This document shows, piece by piece, positions 24,116 to 35,948 of a stretch of DNA of 64,000 nt. Positions within the stretch are counted from its first letter, which is position 1. The number at the start of each line of letters is the position of its first letter. Source of the stretch: Persicaria tinctoria (taxonomy: Eukaryota > Streptophyta > Magnoliopsida > Caryophyllales > Polygonaceae). Under the pieces are notes generated by a model. That model ran no database searches and had not been told where the DNA came from. It worked only from the letters and a program-made list of their open reading frames with translations. The position numbers were made by a program, and so were the translations under genes. Location: assembly GCA_037127255.1 (NCBI GenBank), contig JBANSL010000008.1, positions 36,035,373 through 36,099,372 on the forward strand, in the 5' to 3' direction.

Positions 24116-25370
24116 CATTCTCATAGAAGGTGTGTTCCACATTGGTTATAACCTCATACGCAAATTGTCACGGTTCTTTTTGTAATTTGTTTCCATTTAG
24201 TTTATTGGTTTTCTTTCATTTGCTTATATCTTTGTGTATTTAAATGCAGAAATACAGAAGATCGAACCCGATCAGGAGACAGCTGTAAAACCTAAAGATC
24301 GATAAACGAGATAGGCAAATATGCGGAAGCGTATGAAATCGAGCAAGAGATAACAGATCTGATCGAAGCAAGAAACTCAAAGAACGAACACAAGCGATTT
24401 TATGTGGTTCGGCTACGCCTACATCCACGGGGCCTCAAGAGTTGGCCAAATCCACTAGATATGAGTTCGTACAGAGACAGATCAAGTAAGAGATACAAAA
24501 CTCCTAGATCTAAACATGCATGAGATCAGAAAAGTAAGAGGGAAAGAAAATCCCCCTGAGTGGGAACCGAGATCGAAGAGATCTTCGATCTCAACCCTAG
24601 ATCGCCTGGAGAAGGAGAGCTGCTGCCCAGAGCTTGAAGCACCGGCCACCAGAGAACCACCAGGGACACCGTCGGCCACCTTCTTCGCTTCCTCGCTCGG
24701 TGAATCTTCAAGCAAAGGGAGAGGAACACCAAACCCTAGAAAACCCTAGAAGAGAGAGCGTTTGTGTGGAAGATGAAGAGAGAGAGAGCTGAACAGTACG
24801 ACGGCAGGAAAGCTCCAAAGGGAGCTTATATAGCTAGGTCACCAAAGGAGAGCGCCAGCCAAGCAAAACGCAGCGTCGCATCTTAGGGTTCCAGCGGGAT
24901 GCGGGCTTCAAGCTCATGGGCTCCTCATCTCCAATCCGGCAATCAATGGGCTTATTCTCTGTAATGGGCCAAAGCCCAGTAACGAGAATATAATGTCTCT
25001 CTTTACATTATACATATAGCATATCATATATTACTTATGTATTATCACACCATACTATATGCCTATACTCGTTAGAGGATCAAGCTCTCATAGCTCAATT
25101 CGATTCAGTCGAGTATAAGATATAGTATGCATCCATACATAGTATATATGGTTCCTATATGTAGACATGTACGATCATCATATACATACATGTTACAAGC
25201 ATACACACAAAAATACAAGTAACATATAAGGCATACAAGACATAGGAAAATAACACATATCATTACAAATGCCCCTGTAATTTTCTAAGTCTTGCACTGG
25301 GCAGACTCAGCTTCATATCAAAGTGGATTCTTATGCCAGGTCCGTCCTCAGCCCATACTCACACAACAAA

Positions 25371-27000
25371 TCAAGTGAGCTCCTCCAAATGGAGGAAGTT
25401 CCTGCAATACAAAAACTTCTCATAAGGAACTATTTTTGTACCAAAATCTGTAGGATTATATCTACCATCAATTTTCTTAACATGAATCACATTATCTTCA
25501 ACTTTTTCCCTTATAAAATGATATCTCACATCTATATGCTTAGTTCTTTCATGATACATGGGGTCACGACACAAGTAAAGAGCACTTTGGCTATCTATAT
25601 GCAATACAGTAGTATAGTGCTTTTTCTCAATCTCTTTCAGAATACCCTGCAACCATATAGCCTCTTTACAGGCCTCAGTGGCTGCAATGTACTATGCCTC
25701 AGTAGAGGATAATGCAACTATAGGTTGCTGCTGAGATTTCCAGGAAACACAATTACCTGCCCATGTATAGACATAGGAAGTAATAGATTTCCTGGTATCC
25801 TTGTTGCTAGCATAGTCAGCATCAACAAAACCATGTAAATCATAAGATGAAGAATGTTCAGCATATAACAGGGATAAGTTCACAGATCCAAGCAAATATT
25901 TAAGCAGATATTTCATTGATAACCAATGCTTCTCAGCAGGTTCAGACATAAACCTACTAAGTGTGCTAATTGCAAATGCCAAGTCAGGTCTAGTACAAAT
26001 CATGGAGTACATTACAGATCCAACTGCAGCATCATAAGGAATAGATTTCATTCTCTTAGACTCAACCATAGACATTTTCTCTTTAAGCTTAGTTAAGTCA
26101 AGATGAGGACCAAGAGGAATGTTATTCACTTTATCTCCAGTCATATGAAATCTATCTAGCACTTTCTGAACATAATCACATTGATGCAACCAAAGCTTCT
26201 TATGCTTTCTATCCCTAACAATGGACATGTCCAGAATTTTCTTAGCCATGCCTACGTCCTTCATGTCAAAATGTTTTTGCAAGTTCTTCTTAATATCAAG
26301 GATGCAATCAGTAGACATAGAAATAAGCAGAATATCATCCACATATAGAAGAACATATAACACAGGACCAACATGCTTTAAACCTTTAAAGTACAAACAT
26401 GTATCAAACTTACTTCTCTTAAAACCCAAGCTAAATCTCATACATCTATCAAACTTGATATTCCACTGACGTGGGGATTGTTTCAAGCCATATATAGATT
26501 TATTAAGCAAGCAGGCATAGTCAGGATGAACAGAATCAATGAAGCCTTTAGGCTGTCTCATGTAAATAGTTTCATCCAAGTCACCATGAAGAAAAGCAGT
26601 TTTAACATCCATTTGTTCAAGTTCATAGTCATAGACAGCAGTCATAGCAAGCAACAATCTAAGAGTCTTATATTTCACAACAGGAGCAAAGATCTCATTG
26701 TAATCCTCTCATTCCATTTGAGTAAAACCTTTAGCAACCAACCTAGCTTTGTATCTAGGGGGGTCAGACTTAGAAATTCCCTCTTTGAGTTTAAAGATCC
26801 ATTTACAATCAATCAATCTAGCATCAACAGGTTTAGGAACCAAAGTCCAGGTTTTATTAACTCTCATAGAATCTATTTCTTCATTCATAGCATGCTTCCA
26901 GAATTTAAAGTGAGCACATCTAATAGCTTGTTCATAAGTTTCAGGAGTATAGTTTTGAACCACAGAAGAAACAAGACATTCTGTGCTAAAAATTAAAGGT
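25371..27000 (-). pseudogene. Copia pol: reverse transcriptase and RNase H
   Basis: Three minus frames (27000-26709, 26678-25692, 25652-25371) are one pol reading frame interrupted by two substitutions to stop: TGA after KGFTQME and TAG after LSSTEA. Recognisable blocks are WKHAMNEEIDSM, the RT start TWTLVPKPVDARLIDCKWIF, MDVKTAFLHGDLDETIYM, the catalytic LLYVDDILLIS, and the RNase H blocks WKSQQQPIVALSSTEA and RTKHIDVRYHFIRE. The stops make it non-functional. Confidence 0.9.
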
Positions 27001-27508
27001 GTTGGATCTATTGCATTAAAGATGTTTGATAATGTGGTTAGAGTCATTAAGGATGTTAAATGGGTTCCTGCTTTAAGAAGAAATTTGATGTCTGAAAGTA
27101 CCCTTGAAGATTTGAATTATGATGTGTTTAGCTCTGCAGGTGTGAGAGTTGTCACTAAGGATGGTAAGCATGTTATAAAGTGCCTTAAAAAGGGTGGTTT
27201 ATATGAACTTATTGCTACTCCTGTGATGAATTTCTCTTCTGCTACTGCTCTCACTGTTGCTAACTCTGAGAAAACCATGTCTTTAAATGATACTCTTATG
27301 TGCCATAATAGACTAGGTCATATAGGAAATAAAGGTTTAGAACATTTGCATAAATCTGGCATTCTTAACTCTAGACCCTGCACTATTGAGTTATGTGAAA
27401 ACTGTGTGCTTGGTAAACATACTAGAAAAAGTTTCAAGTCATCTGTTCATGTCTCTACTGCTCCTCTTGATTATATACATTCTGATCTTTGGGGCCCTGC
27501 CCAAGCTC
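26990..27508 (+). pseudogene. Inverted Copia segment: gag-pre-integrase
   Basis: A plus-strand frame, opposite to the pol next to it, encodes the end of the protease linker and the zinc-binding pre-integrase domain: VKWVPALRRNLMSESTLED, then CHNRLGHIGNKGLEHLHKSG, then CENCVLGKHTRKSF (HHCC residues present), ending DYIHSDLWGPAQ where integrase begins. It abuts the right LTR directly. The opposite orientation shows an inversion of this piece after or during insertion. Confidence 0.85.
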
Positions 27509-27857
27509 CCTTCTTCGCTTCCTCGCTCGGTGAATCTTCAGGCAAAGGGAGAGGAACACCAAACCCTAGAAGAGAGAGCGTTTGTGTGGAAGATGAAGAG
27601 AGAGAGAGCTGAACAGTACGACGGCAGGAAAGCTCCAAAGGGAGCTTATATAGCTAGGTCACCAATGGAGAGCGCCAGCCAAGCAAAACGCAGCGTCGCA
27701 TCTTAGGGTTCCAGCTGGATGCGGGCTTCAAGCTCATGGGCTCCTCATCTCCAATCCGGCAATCAATGGGCTTATTCTCTGTAATGGGCCAAAGCCCAGT
27801 AACGAGAATATAATGTCTCTCTTTACATTATACATGTTATACATATAACATATCATA

Positions 27858-28095
27858 TACTCCCTCCGATCGGAAATATTTGATGTTTGACTTTTGTGCA
27901 CGTAATTTTAGGAGCTAAAAACTATATAAAATCTTATTTATTTTAATTATTTTTTTTCATAGTTTAATATTTATTAGTAATAAGTATTAAATTGTAAAAA
28001 AAATTTATTAAAAGATTAATATTTTATATAGTTTTTAGCTCCTCAAAGTACGTGCAAAAAGTCAAAACATCAAATATTTCCGATCGGAGGGAGTA
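27858..28095. mobile_element. Stowaway MITE inside the right Copia LTR
   Basis: A 234-bp element (27860-28093) with near-perfect inverted ends CTCCCTCCGATCGGAAATAT, flanked by TA. The left LTR copy at 25035-25045 has the unoccupied sequence (ATATTACTTA), which directly shows the empty site. Confidence 0.95.
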
Positions 28096-28335
28096 TTACT
28101 TATGTATTATCACACCATACTATATGCCTATACTCGTTAGAGGACCAAGCTCTCATAGCTCAATTCGACTCAGTCGAGTATAAGATATAGTATGCATCCA
28201 TACATAGTATATATGGTTCCTATATGTAGACATGTACGATCATCATATACATACATGTTACAAGCATACAAAAAAAAATACAAGTAACATATAAGGCATA
28301 CAAGACATAGGAAATTAACACATATCATTACAACA

Positions 28336-29400
28336 GCAATCCACTCATAGTTTGCCCAATGAGATGTACTGTAGAAATTGCAGTGCCTTTTGTTCCAGAT
28401 TCAATATTGAATACAGTAGATATCCATGTACAGTTCTTCTAATTGCTACTCTGCATCTGCAGGGTTTGGTTCATTTACTCGACTAATTTGAGTTGATGTT
28501 CTCCTATTTGGTTGGATTTGAACTTGAAGTGATAACTCACTGGCTCTGTTCATCACTTGTTTAACTGTCATTGCAACTCTTGATGATTTTTTTTTGGTTT
28601 GATCAATCTATTCCTATCGTGTTGAACATGAAAGAGATTATGTTGTCTGATTCCCTTGCTGTCTGAGTTTTTCCACATGTTATGACCTGAATCTGATATT
28701 TGCTGTCAGTTATTTTGAATTCGTGAAACTTAAGTAGCTCAATAAATTTACTTCCGAGGAACAAGTTGTTGTTTAGACCCTGTAATAGATTTCAGCTTCG
28801 ATCTTTGATTCAAGGTTGCAGACCTCAATGATACATTGCATCTTGAGAAACTCCAAAGGTGGTGCCTGTTTTCGTCGAATTGAAATCGCCTAGTGCACTA
28901 CATTTTGCACTTCACGTAACACTCTTTCGCGATTGGTTGATTAATTTGAGTTAAATAGAAAACCTTTTTTAATTATAAATAAATTCCCATTTAAAAAAAA
29001 ATCAACCAATCATGTCTGTGCTCTATGAAGTGCAACACTAGTTTACTATATGCAATTTATGGAAACACGAAATTAGCATAATGGTGTGCATATCCTTATC
29101 TAAAACTACTATAATCACATTCGGCTTTGGCTCTAGAAGAATTACAACAAAACACCCAAATAGAGAAAAAAGTAGCAAAGAAATTACGACATGGATTTTT
29201 ACAAAGTTATCCGCAACTCAAAAAACAAAGCTTACCATTATTTGGGGAGCCTATGGACAATTAAAAATAAGATCGCTTTTTATGACTAAGGGTTTGTAGA
29301 TAGACAAAAACAGAAACAATATGTGAAATACTAATTACTACAATGGGAGGAATCAAAGAGAGAATTTTGGGAAGATACGTATCAAAATAAAATGTCACAG
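28336..29400. other. KDSB downstream flank, no gene
   Basis: This probably continues the KDSB 3' region displaced by the Copia insertion. AATGCAG at 24244-24249 could be a splice acceptor for a 3' UTR exon resuming near 28336, but that is a guess. At 28880-29040, the TAGTGCACTACATTTTGCAC and GAAGTGCAACACTAG phrases face each other as a small inverted repeat. No coding frame is supported. Confidence 0.3.
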
Positions 29401-29404
29401 GCCT

Positions 29405-29800
29405 ACTCAAAGAGGAGGCTGCAGTAGGAGCTTTCAAGGTAAATTTTGACGCTTTTGTGCTTTCTACAGGCGAGGCCTCAACGGGAGCTGTCATTCGAGA
29501 TAACCATGGCACATTAGCTTTTTGCAAAGGTGCTCTGTGTGGTGAAATGTCAGCGGTGAAGCCTGAGGCTCTTGTCCTACATTATGGGCTTGTTGTAGCT
29601 CGCCAAATAGGCATTTCACAACCGATTGAGGTTGAAGGTGATTTTTGCGGTCATTAACGCCATCAATGACGTCTGGAGTTGTCCTTGGAGATCGAGATGA
29701 TCCTTGCTGATTCTAAACGACTTCTCCAGAACTTCCAGTGTTCCTTCTGCTCGCATGTGTGATAGATCAATTTGGTCGCGGACAAGGTGGCCCATCTTCG
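29405..29800 (+). pseudogene. LINE RNase H-like remnant
   Basis: The frame around 29420-29650 reads FKVNFDAFVLSTG, TGAVIRDNHGTLAF and then GISQPIEVEGD. It continues in another frame with AVINAINDVWSCPWRSR. These are the plant LINE-type RNase H motifs (first Asp in VNFDA, third in EGD). At least one frameshift lies near 29645. No other LINE domain adjoins it. Confidence 0.7.
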
Positions 29801-30061
29801 AATACATCTACTTGATTAGAACTTTCCCTTGCATCATCCTCGGCTTCAGGTCTCGTCAGTAAGGATGCCTTTGTGGTGGATCAGCAGGGTCTAACACCAC
29901 TCAGATTCTGTGTATCGAGAGAGTCTGCGACCATCTAAATTCGTACTGTACATCTGAAAAAAAAAACATTACAACAAATATTAATGCTATTTCTTCTTTT
30001 TTTTCTATAAAAAAATTATAATGTTCTCTCGATCGATCCCTAAATGATTGAAATTATTAAC

Positions 30062-30286
30062 TACTCCCTCCGTATCGCAAAACTTGTAGTTTTAGAGTAG
30101 TAAACTTGTATAAAAAAACTTGTTGTTTTAGCTATAGCTATTATCTTTATAGGTAATGATTGCTCTTTTTATAGGTAATAATTAGTGCTTTTAGGTACTT
30201 TATCCTTTAAAAGTAAAGAAAATATAGGTATTCTTAATAATCGTGTATAAAGCTAAAACTACAAGTTTTGCGATACGGAGGGAGTA
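30062..30286. mobile_element. Stowaway MITE
   Basis: A 221-bp element (30064-30284) with inverted ends CTCCCTCCGTATCGCAAAAC and a TA duplication. It belongs to the same broad group as the MITEs at 18.4 and 27.9 kb but is a different family by sequence. Confidence 0.9.
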
Positions 30287-30645
30287 TGAGCTTAATTTTT
30301 TTTTTTTAAAAAAATACTACTCCATTCAATGCACGAGAATCTTTTTTAATTTACTGAGCATGTTGCATATTGTGAAGCATATAATCAGCAGAAGATTTCC
30401 ATGGTCTTTAATAATTTTGAGAACTTAATTAAAATATCATCACCACGCACAAACTAAATTTAATAGAAAAACTAAATTAACACCTTCTTTTTTTAAAATA
30501 TAATTAAGTGATACAATTAATATTCCATACCTGATTTAGTGAATTATCTGAAAAAATATATATGGTTGATCACCATTTGAATTTGCAAGTTAAACAAAAA
30601 AAACATGGAAGCCATTATAGTTTTTTTTTTTTTTTTTTTTTTTTA

Positions 30646-31200
30646 CAGTAGGCAAACATTCAGAGCTGTTACCTATACAGTAACCTAGCTCCTGGATTTT
30701 TTTTTTACAAAAATCCCTATGGTAGGAAATAGACTGCAAATTACAGATAATTCCTTTCCTAGCTATATAATCAGCTGCCATATTTGATTCTCGATAGATA
30801 TGACGAATTTCTGCCCGCTCAAAGTCTGATTGCAACATGATGATTTGTTCTATCTGACGCATAACTTCCCATCTTGACGGTTGCTGTTTGTTAACAGATC
30901 TAACCAGAATTTGGTTATCGCTTTCGATGATGATCTTCCCAATACCCTTTTCTTTTGCTCGTTTCATTCCTGTAAGTACAGCTGAGGCCTCCGTCTGAAT
31001 GATCGAACCTTCCATGATTTCATGGTGAAACATATCAACAATCTGACCTTCGGAATCCCTGATGATTCCTCCAATCTGGCACTTGCCAGATAGGTTAACA
31101 AAACCATCTACATTAAGTTTGTAGATAGTTCTAGGTGGTCTGCTCCACTTAGCAGTTGCCCTTCTTTTCTTGTTTTTTTTGTCTTCACCGACCTTGCCAT
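30646..31200 (-). pseudogene. LINE ORF2, RNase H domain
   Basis: The domain begins in another frame near 31150 (KLNVDGFVNLSGKCQIGG) and continues in 31033-30590: SIIQTEASAVLTGMKRAKEK, GKIIIESDNQILVRSV, then RESNMAADYIARKG. The catalytic acidic residues are at the expected places. A stop at 31218-31220 separates it from the zf-RVT part. Confidence 0.8.
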
Positions 31201-31237
31201 CTTCAAAAGACCAGTCGAGAAGAGATTGTCTGATTTT

Positions 31238-32347
31238 TTAGACAACTTGAGTGACACCATTTGGTTTCTTTTGCCTGAAAATCAGTTCATTTCTAATTTC
31301 CCAAATAATCTGCCAAATCCATACAAGTTCTTCAAACTTATTATTATCTTTGCCAATATAATCTAGGTTTTCATGGATTAGGCCTGAGCTATTAATACCA
31401 TGAAAGTACGTACCTGTTTGTTGTTCGTATTGAGCTATAACTTCTCGGGCAAAGGTGCATCTTGTGAATAGGTGAGTTGCATCTTCATGTGCTTGATTAC
31501 AAAGGGAGCATTGAATGAGAACTCTATTTACATACCTGTTTAGTCTGGCAGCTGTCGGGAGGCCATCTATTTTGATCTTCCAGAGTAAATTCTTAATCCG
31601 CGGCGGCAACTTTAGTCTCCAAATCCAAGAGTGTAGATCCTGCTCGTGCGTAGGCTGAGCTATAACGTTTCTAGCTGATTTAGTTGTGAAGAATCCTTGT
31701 GGGTCTGCCTTCCAAATCATCTTATCCCGGGTCTGGCAAGAGGGAATTTTGATAGCGAGAATGGTTTGAATAACCTCGCGGGGGAACATTTGGTTAAGGA
31801 GATTTTGGTCCCAAGCCTTACCATCCATGATAAGGTCCTTGACTTTCATAGTAGGGTCATTAGAACCCATATAGGATTTTAGATTGACAGAAGGGATCCA
31901 TGGATCATGCCACACTTGGATACTTGAACCATCACCCACAAGCCAATGAAGCCCACTTTTAAATTTTTGCCTGAGCGAGAGGAGTCTACCAAATTGCCAT
32001 GAGGTATCCTTGTTGGTGAAAGTTCTTATATTGTCTTGATGGAGATATTTTTCTTTAATAAGTTTGACCCAGGTACTATCTTCATTATTGTAAATTTTCC
32101 AGAGAAGCTTCATTTGTAGACAGATGTTGAGGTCTTCCGCTTTCCTGATTCCTAGACCTCCTTGAGATTTACGTTTACAAATTTGATCCCAACTTATGAG
32201 AGGGGTGTACCTATCTAGTTGGGATTTATTCCAGAAGAAATTTCTATTAACTTGATCAATCTTATTTAAAATACCTTTTGGTAGCAGGAAGTTTTGCATA
32301 AGGTAGTTAGTTTTAGAGCTCAGATTTGATTGGATGAGCACCACTCT
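31238..32347 (-). pseudogene. LINE ORF2, thumb and zf-RVT region
   Basis: The frame resumes on the far side of the inserted LTR: VVLIQSNLSSKTNYLMQNFL, FFWNKSQLDRYTPLISW, QGGLGIRKAEDLNICLQMKL. The zf-RVT domain follows, with LPPRIKNLLWKIKIDGLPT and CSLCNQAHEDATHLFTRCTF as the Cys/His cluster. It is open for 368 codons, so this half is well preserved. Confidence 0.88.
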
Positions 32348-33641
32348 CCCAGTGACGGGACAAAATCGTTGTGTTTCCTATCAAAATAAAACTCAAACCT
32401 ACAAACTAGTATAGTGAGCAAGTAAGAGGTCGATCCCACAGAGAATCAAGTATTCCTATGTATTGTGTATTTACCAATTTGTAGAAAAGAGGGGTTTTGA
32501 GTGGTTGAGAATGAGAAATATTAACAAATTAGGAGAATCAATAATTAAGAGATAGTTTCACCTACAATTCTCAACCCTATTTGGTGAATTCGATCCTTGT
32601 TTCCTACTCAAGTTCTCTTCCTTTTCCAATCAAATGTTCTTATCTTGATTTGAATAGATTATTAGCCCTATGAGTTCTAATAATCCCTTACTCCTAGGCA
32701 ATCTTAACACGGATTAAGGTTTAATCCTAGAAATAGCAATAAGTCTCAAGATGTATAAAGCTTATAAGCAATATCAATCCCCTAAAGAACTAATATTTAA
32801 CCTATAGTCAACTTCCTACACATTCAAGCTTTATAACGAAGTCCACTAGAACATGTTTGCTACGAAAGATTAAGAATCATAACGAACAATTCAAAACCCT
32901 AGCGATGATGAGATCCTAGCAAGGTGATCAATCAAGATAGCATCAAACACCATAAAGCATTCAAGCACAAAGAAGATGAAACATATGATGGAAATTAGAA
33001 CAAGAATAGAAAACTCACAATTCAACCAAACGGAGTCTCAAATCGTAGGCAAACCAAAATAGTTTAGCACTCCATTGTCAAACGATTGTCAAAAGATTAG
33101 ATTCCTCCCTAAAACAACCTAAAACAAACCTTTAAATAGACCTAAGTACCGTCATAAAACCCTAGAAAGTGTTTCCCAAAGATAGGCCCAACTTAGGAAA
33201 GATGTAAATTCCGCGTTGAGTCGGCCCAGAAAAACCGTGGGCACTGCCCCCATGGCCGCGGGCGCGGCTTCTGCAGAAGACCCAGGAATTCTGGCAGCAC
33301 GTGCTGCCTGGAAAGCCGCGGGTGCGGTTTTTCTGTGTTCTCTTGTTCCTCTTGCCGCGGGTGCGGTTTCTCCTCTTGTACGCACTTTGCTTCTTCCTTG
33401 TGCATTCCAACTTGCTTGTCTAGCTTGTTCCTTGCCTCCTTATGGTCCATAGACTTCTCATGATTGACCTCCTCGCTTCTTCGGATCCTCAATCTACAAA
33501 TAAACACTAAACTTGTGTAGATTCCGAACTTAAACACCAAATGAGCAAACAAGTAAACTTACCCCTTCAAATGCAATATATACATCTAAATGACCCTAAA
33601 ACTACTCTATAATGCCTATCTAAATATGCATTATCACCCAG
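32348..33641 (-). mobile_element. Solo LTR inserted in the minus-strand LINE
   Basis: The 1284-bp element 32353-33636 starts TGACGGGACAAAATC and ends TGCATTATCA on the plus strand (TG...CA), flanked by the 5-bp duplication CCCAG. Removing it and one CCCAG rejoins the LINE frame at SQAG and RVVLIQ. No internal coding or second LTR copy is present. The ends resemble Athila-type Gypsy LTRs; read on the minus strand it starts TGATAATGCATATTTAG. A GC-rich patch with GCCGCGGG repeats lies at 33250-33365. Confidence 0.92.
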
Positions 33642-34830
33642 CTTGAGACAAATTTGATGCTTTCCATTTGGCTAGTTGTTTTCTTAGGTTATCTACAACA
33701 TCATCAAAGACACAATTCTTAACTAGGCCGTTGACAAGAGGTATTCCTAAGTATTTTTCAAGGGTTTTGGATATAGGAATACCCATATGAGTGGATAAAT
33801 CTTTAACCAAGTTGGGGTTCACATTTTTCGAGCATTGAAGCGAGCTTTTGTTGTAGTTAATCGTGAGATCCGAGAGATTTGAAAAGTTGTTTATTATGTT
33901 TTGAATTGTGTTTAAACTGGTATGAGCCGCTCTTGAGAAAATGATTGTGTCATCAGCAAAAGTTAAAAAATGAATAGGGGTACCATTCTTTTTTAAACTT
34001 ATGCCAATCAATGCATCCTCTAGAAGAGCTTCTTTATGTAGTTCTCTGGATAGTCCTTCCATTATAAGTACAAAAATATATGGGGCGAGAGGGTCTCCTT
34101 GTCTGATGCCTCTGTTAGGTTTAAATTGGGTTCCCGGAGTGTTGTTAACAAGAACAGAGAAGGAAGTGGTAGTAATACACTTCATAACCCAATTTATCCA
34201 ATTAGGGTGAAAACCGAATTTTTCTAGTACTGCCTTGATGTAACTCCAATTAATTTTATCATAGGCTTTTTCCATATCTAGTTTTAGAGCCATCCAACCT
34301 TTCTTACCCTTTTGTTTGTGGAAAGTATGAAATATTTCATGAGCTATCAAGGTGTTGTGCTGGATTGATCTTCCTTATACAAAAGCTCCTTGAAAAGGGT
34401 TGATAAGTTTGGGGAGGATTGGTTTTAATCTATTTGCTATGATTTTCGATATTATTTTGTAAATAGTGTTACAAAGACTAATTGGTCTATAATGGTTAAT
34501 TGTGGTTGGGTTGTCAGTCTTCGGGATAAGAGCTATAAAGGTTTGATTTATTTCAGTTAGTAATTGACCAGAATGGAAGAAAGATTTGATAGCCTTACAA
34601 CAGGAGGGACCAATAATATTCCAATATTGTTTATAGAATTCAGGGGGGTATCCATCAGGTCCTGCCGTTTTGTCTTCAGCCATACTAAAGAGGGTATGTT
34701 TTATCTCAGCATTCGTCGGCTGGGCTATAAGACTATTATTTTCTGATTGAGATATTTGATGCTGAATATTCCAAACTTCATTTTGGCTAATATGTTTTTG
34801 GTTATTGCCAATGAATCTCTCAGACATCTC
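33642..34830 (-). pseudogene. LINE ORF2, reverse transcriptase first half
   Basis: Two frames (34827-34375 and 34350-33634) carry the plant L1 polymerase: KTAGPDGYPPEFYKQYW, ALIPKTDNP with YRPISLCNTIYKIISK, KGWMALKLDMEKAYDKINW, NRGIRQGDPLAPYIF and FLTFADDTIIFSRAAH, the catalytic FADD. A TAA stop at about 34375 (after FQGAFV) is in frame with the next segment. Segment 34830-35225 links it to the endonuclease but has frameshifts. Confidence 0.88.
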
Positions 34831-35224
34831 TTTTGTGATGTGATCAGAGATGAGGTTTTGATCTGTTAGAATAACATTTTGTTTCGTAGTGAAGGATCTG
34901 GTGGCCTTTCTAAAATTCTTGATTTTGGCTGTGACTTGGAAATACTTGGTGTTCCTCTCTCCTAGCTGGAAGTGTTTGGTCTTCGCTCGTTGCTTCCAAA
35001 ATTTATAATTAAACTCTAGTAATCTATGCTTCTTGTGCTCAAGCCTAGTTAACCTGAGTTCATCTTTGATTGAGATCTTACCCCAAGGTAGTTGATCTTG
35101 AATAGTTTGAATCTGTAGGTCTACTTTAGTGAGTTGTCTAGTGATGTTGTTTGGGTTAGATTTGCACCATAACTTGATTTTTTTAAGAGTTTCTATTTCT
35201 GCATGAAAGTATAGCCATTAGATC

Positions 35225-35934
35225 CTTTCATTTTGTAGCTCCAGATTTCTTGACCATAGATTTAACTACTTCGTTAGAGGACCATGCCATTTCAAATCTG
35301 AACGGAGAGCTCTTCTTTTTATTTTGGGAACCTATTGCTAAGGAAATTGGACTATGATCAGATTTAGAGAAAGGATGATGTTTTGTGCAAAGATTAGGAA
35401 ACCAACCTAGAATCTGTTGATGAGCCAGAATTCTATCCAGTCGTTCATAAGTATTATTTTGCGCGGATCTGCTTTTCCTCCAAGTGAATGGTGATCCACT
35501 GTAAGGTAGAGTGTGAAGTCCTAGCTCATCTTTAACATTTCTTAATCGTCTAAATCTGTTGATGTTGGGAGGGACACCCCCTATCTTTTCTGTGTCATTT
35601 TCTATATCATTTAGATCCCCTATAATGAGAATCAGAAGGTTATACTTGCTGACAGAATAGTATAGTTGATGCCAAAACTGATCTTTTTCATTTTCTATAG
35701 ACGGGGCATATACAAGTACAAGCATTAGATCATGATTCTCTATGTTAATCTTTATCAAAATAAATCTCTTATTTTCTTCTAGGATTTCACTTACCGCCTC
35801 AATGTTTGATTTTTGGAGTAGCCAGATACCACCCTTCTTTTCATTTGATTTGATGCACATAACTTTATGAAATCCAGTGCTTCTCACTTGAGTTTCTAGA
35901 GGGGCTGTCTCCGTTTTTGTTTTTGAGAGAATGT
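35225..35934 (-). pseudogene. LINE ORF2, AP-type endonuclease part
   Basis: The frame covers most of an exonuclease-endonuclease-phosphatase domain: KKGGIWLLQKSNI, LVLVYAPSIENEKDQFW, IIGDLNDIEND (catalytic Asp and Asn), GSPFTWRKSRS, NTYERLDRILAHQQ and KSDHSPISLAIG (catalytic His). The first ~25 residues, with the first metal ligands, are missing through truncation. The ATG at 35941 lies outside the element and is not a true start. Confidence 0.85.
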
Positions 35935-35948
35935 AAGCCATTATAGTT

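Larger units (their letters stand above)
24246..28335 (-). mobile_element. Rearranged Ty1-Copia retrotransposon behind KDSB
   Basis: Two direct LTR copies (left about 24246-25266, right about 27509-28335, the right one truncated at its inner edge) enclose a minus-strand pol remnant. A segment of pol sits in inverted orientation against the right LTR. Gag, the integrase core and the primer-binding region are missing. The shared outer LTR border is CACATATCATTACA. The LTRs differ by only scattered substitutions, apart from a MITE in the right copy, so insertion was fairly recent. The element lies in or next to the KDSB 3' UTR. A flanking duplication was not identified. Confidence 0.85.
30609..35948 (-). 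mobile_element. L1-type LINE, 5'-truncated, split by a solo LTR
   Basis: A direct repeat AAGCCATTATAGTT (30609-30622 and 35935-35948) flanks a minus-strand LINE. Its tail is the long T-run at about 30621-30644, next to ACAGTAGGCA, the same 3' end as the LINE at 36.8-44.2 kb. Without the inserted LTR it is about 4.0 kb. It begins inside the endonuclease domain just after the LALTETKT motif, so ORF1 and the endonuclease start are missing. The long pure tail and exact duplication indicate a recent insertion. Confidence 0.93.

Noticed and set aside
33152..33552. GC-rich overlapping frames within the solo LTR
   Set aside because: Several frames are open because of GCCGCGGG-type repeats; none resembles a protein family.
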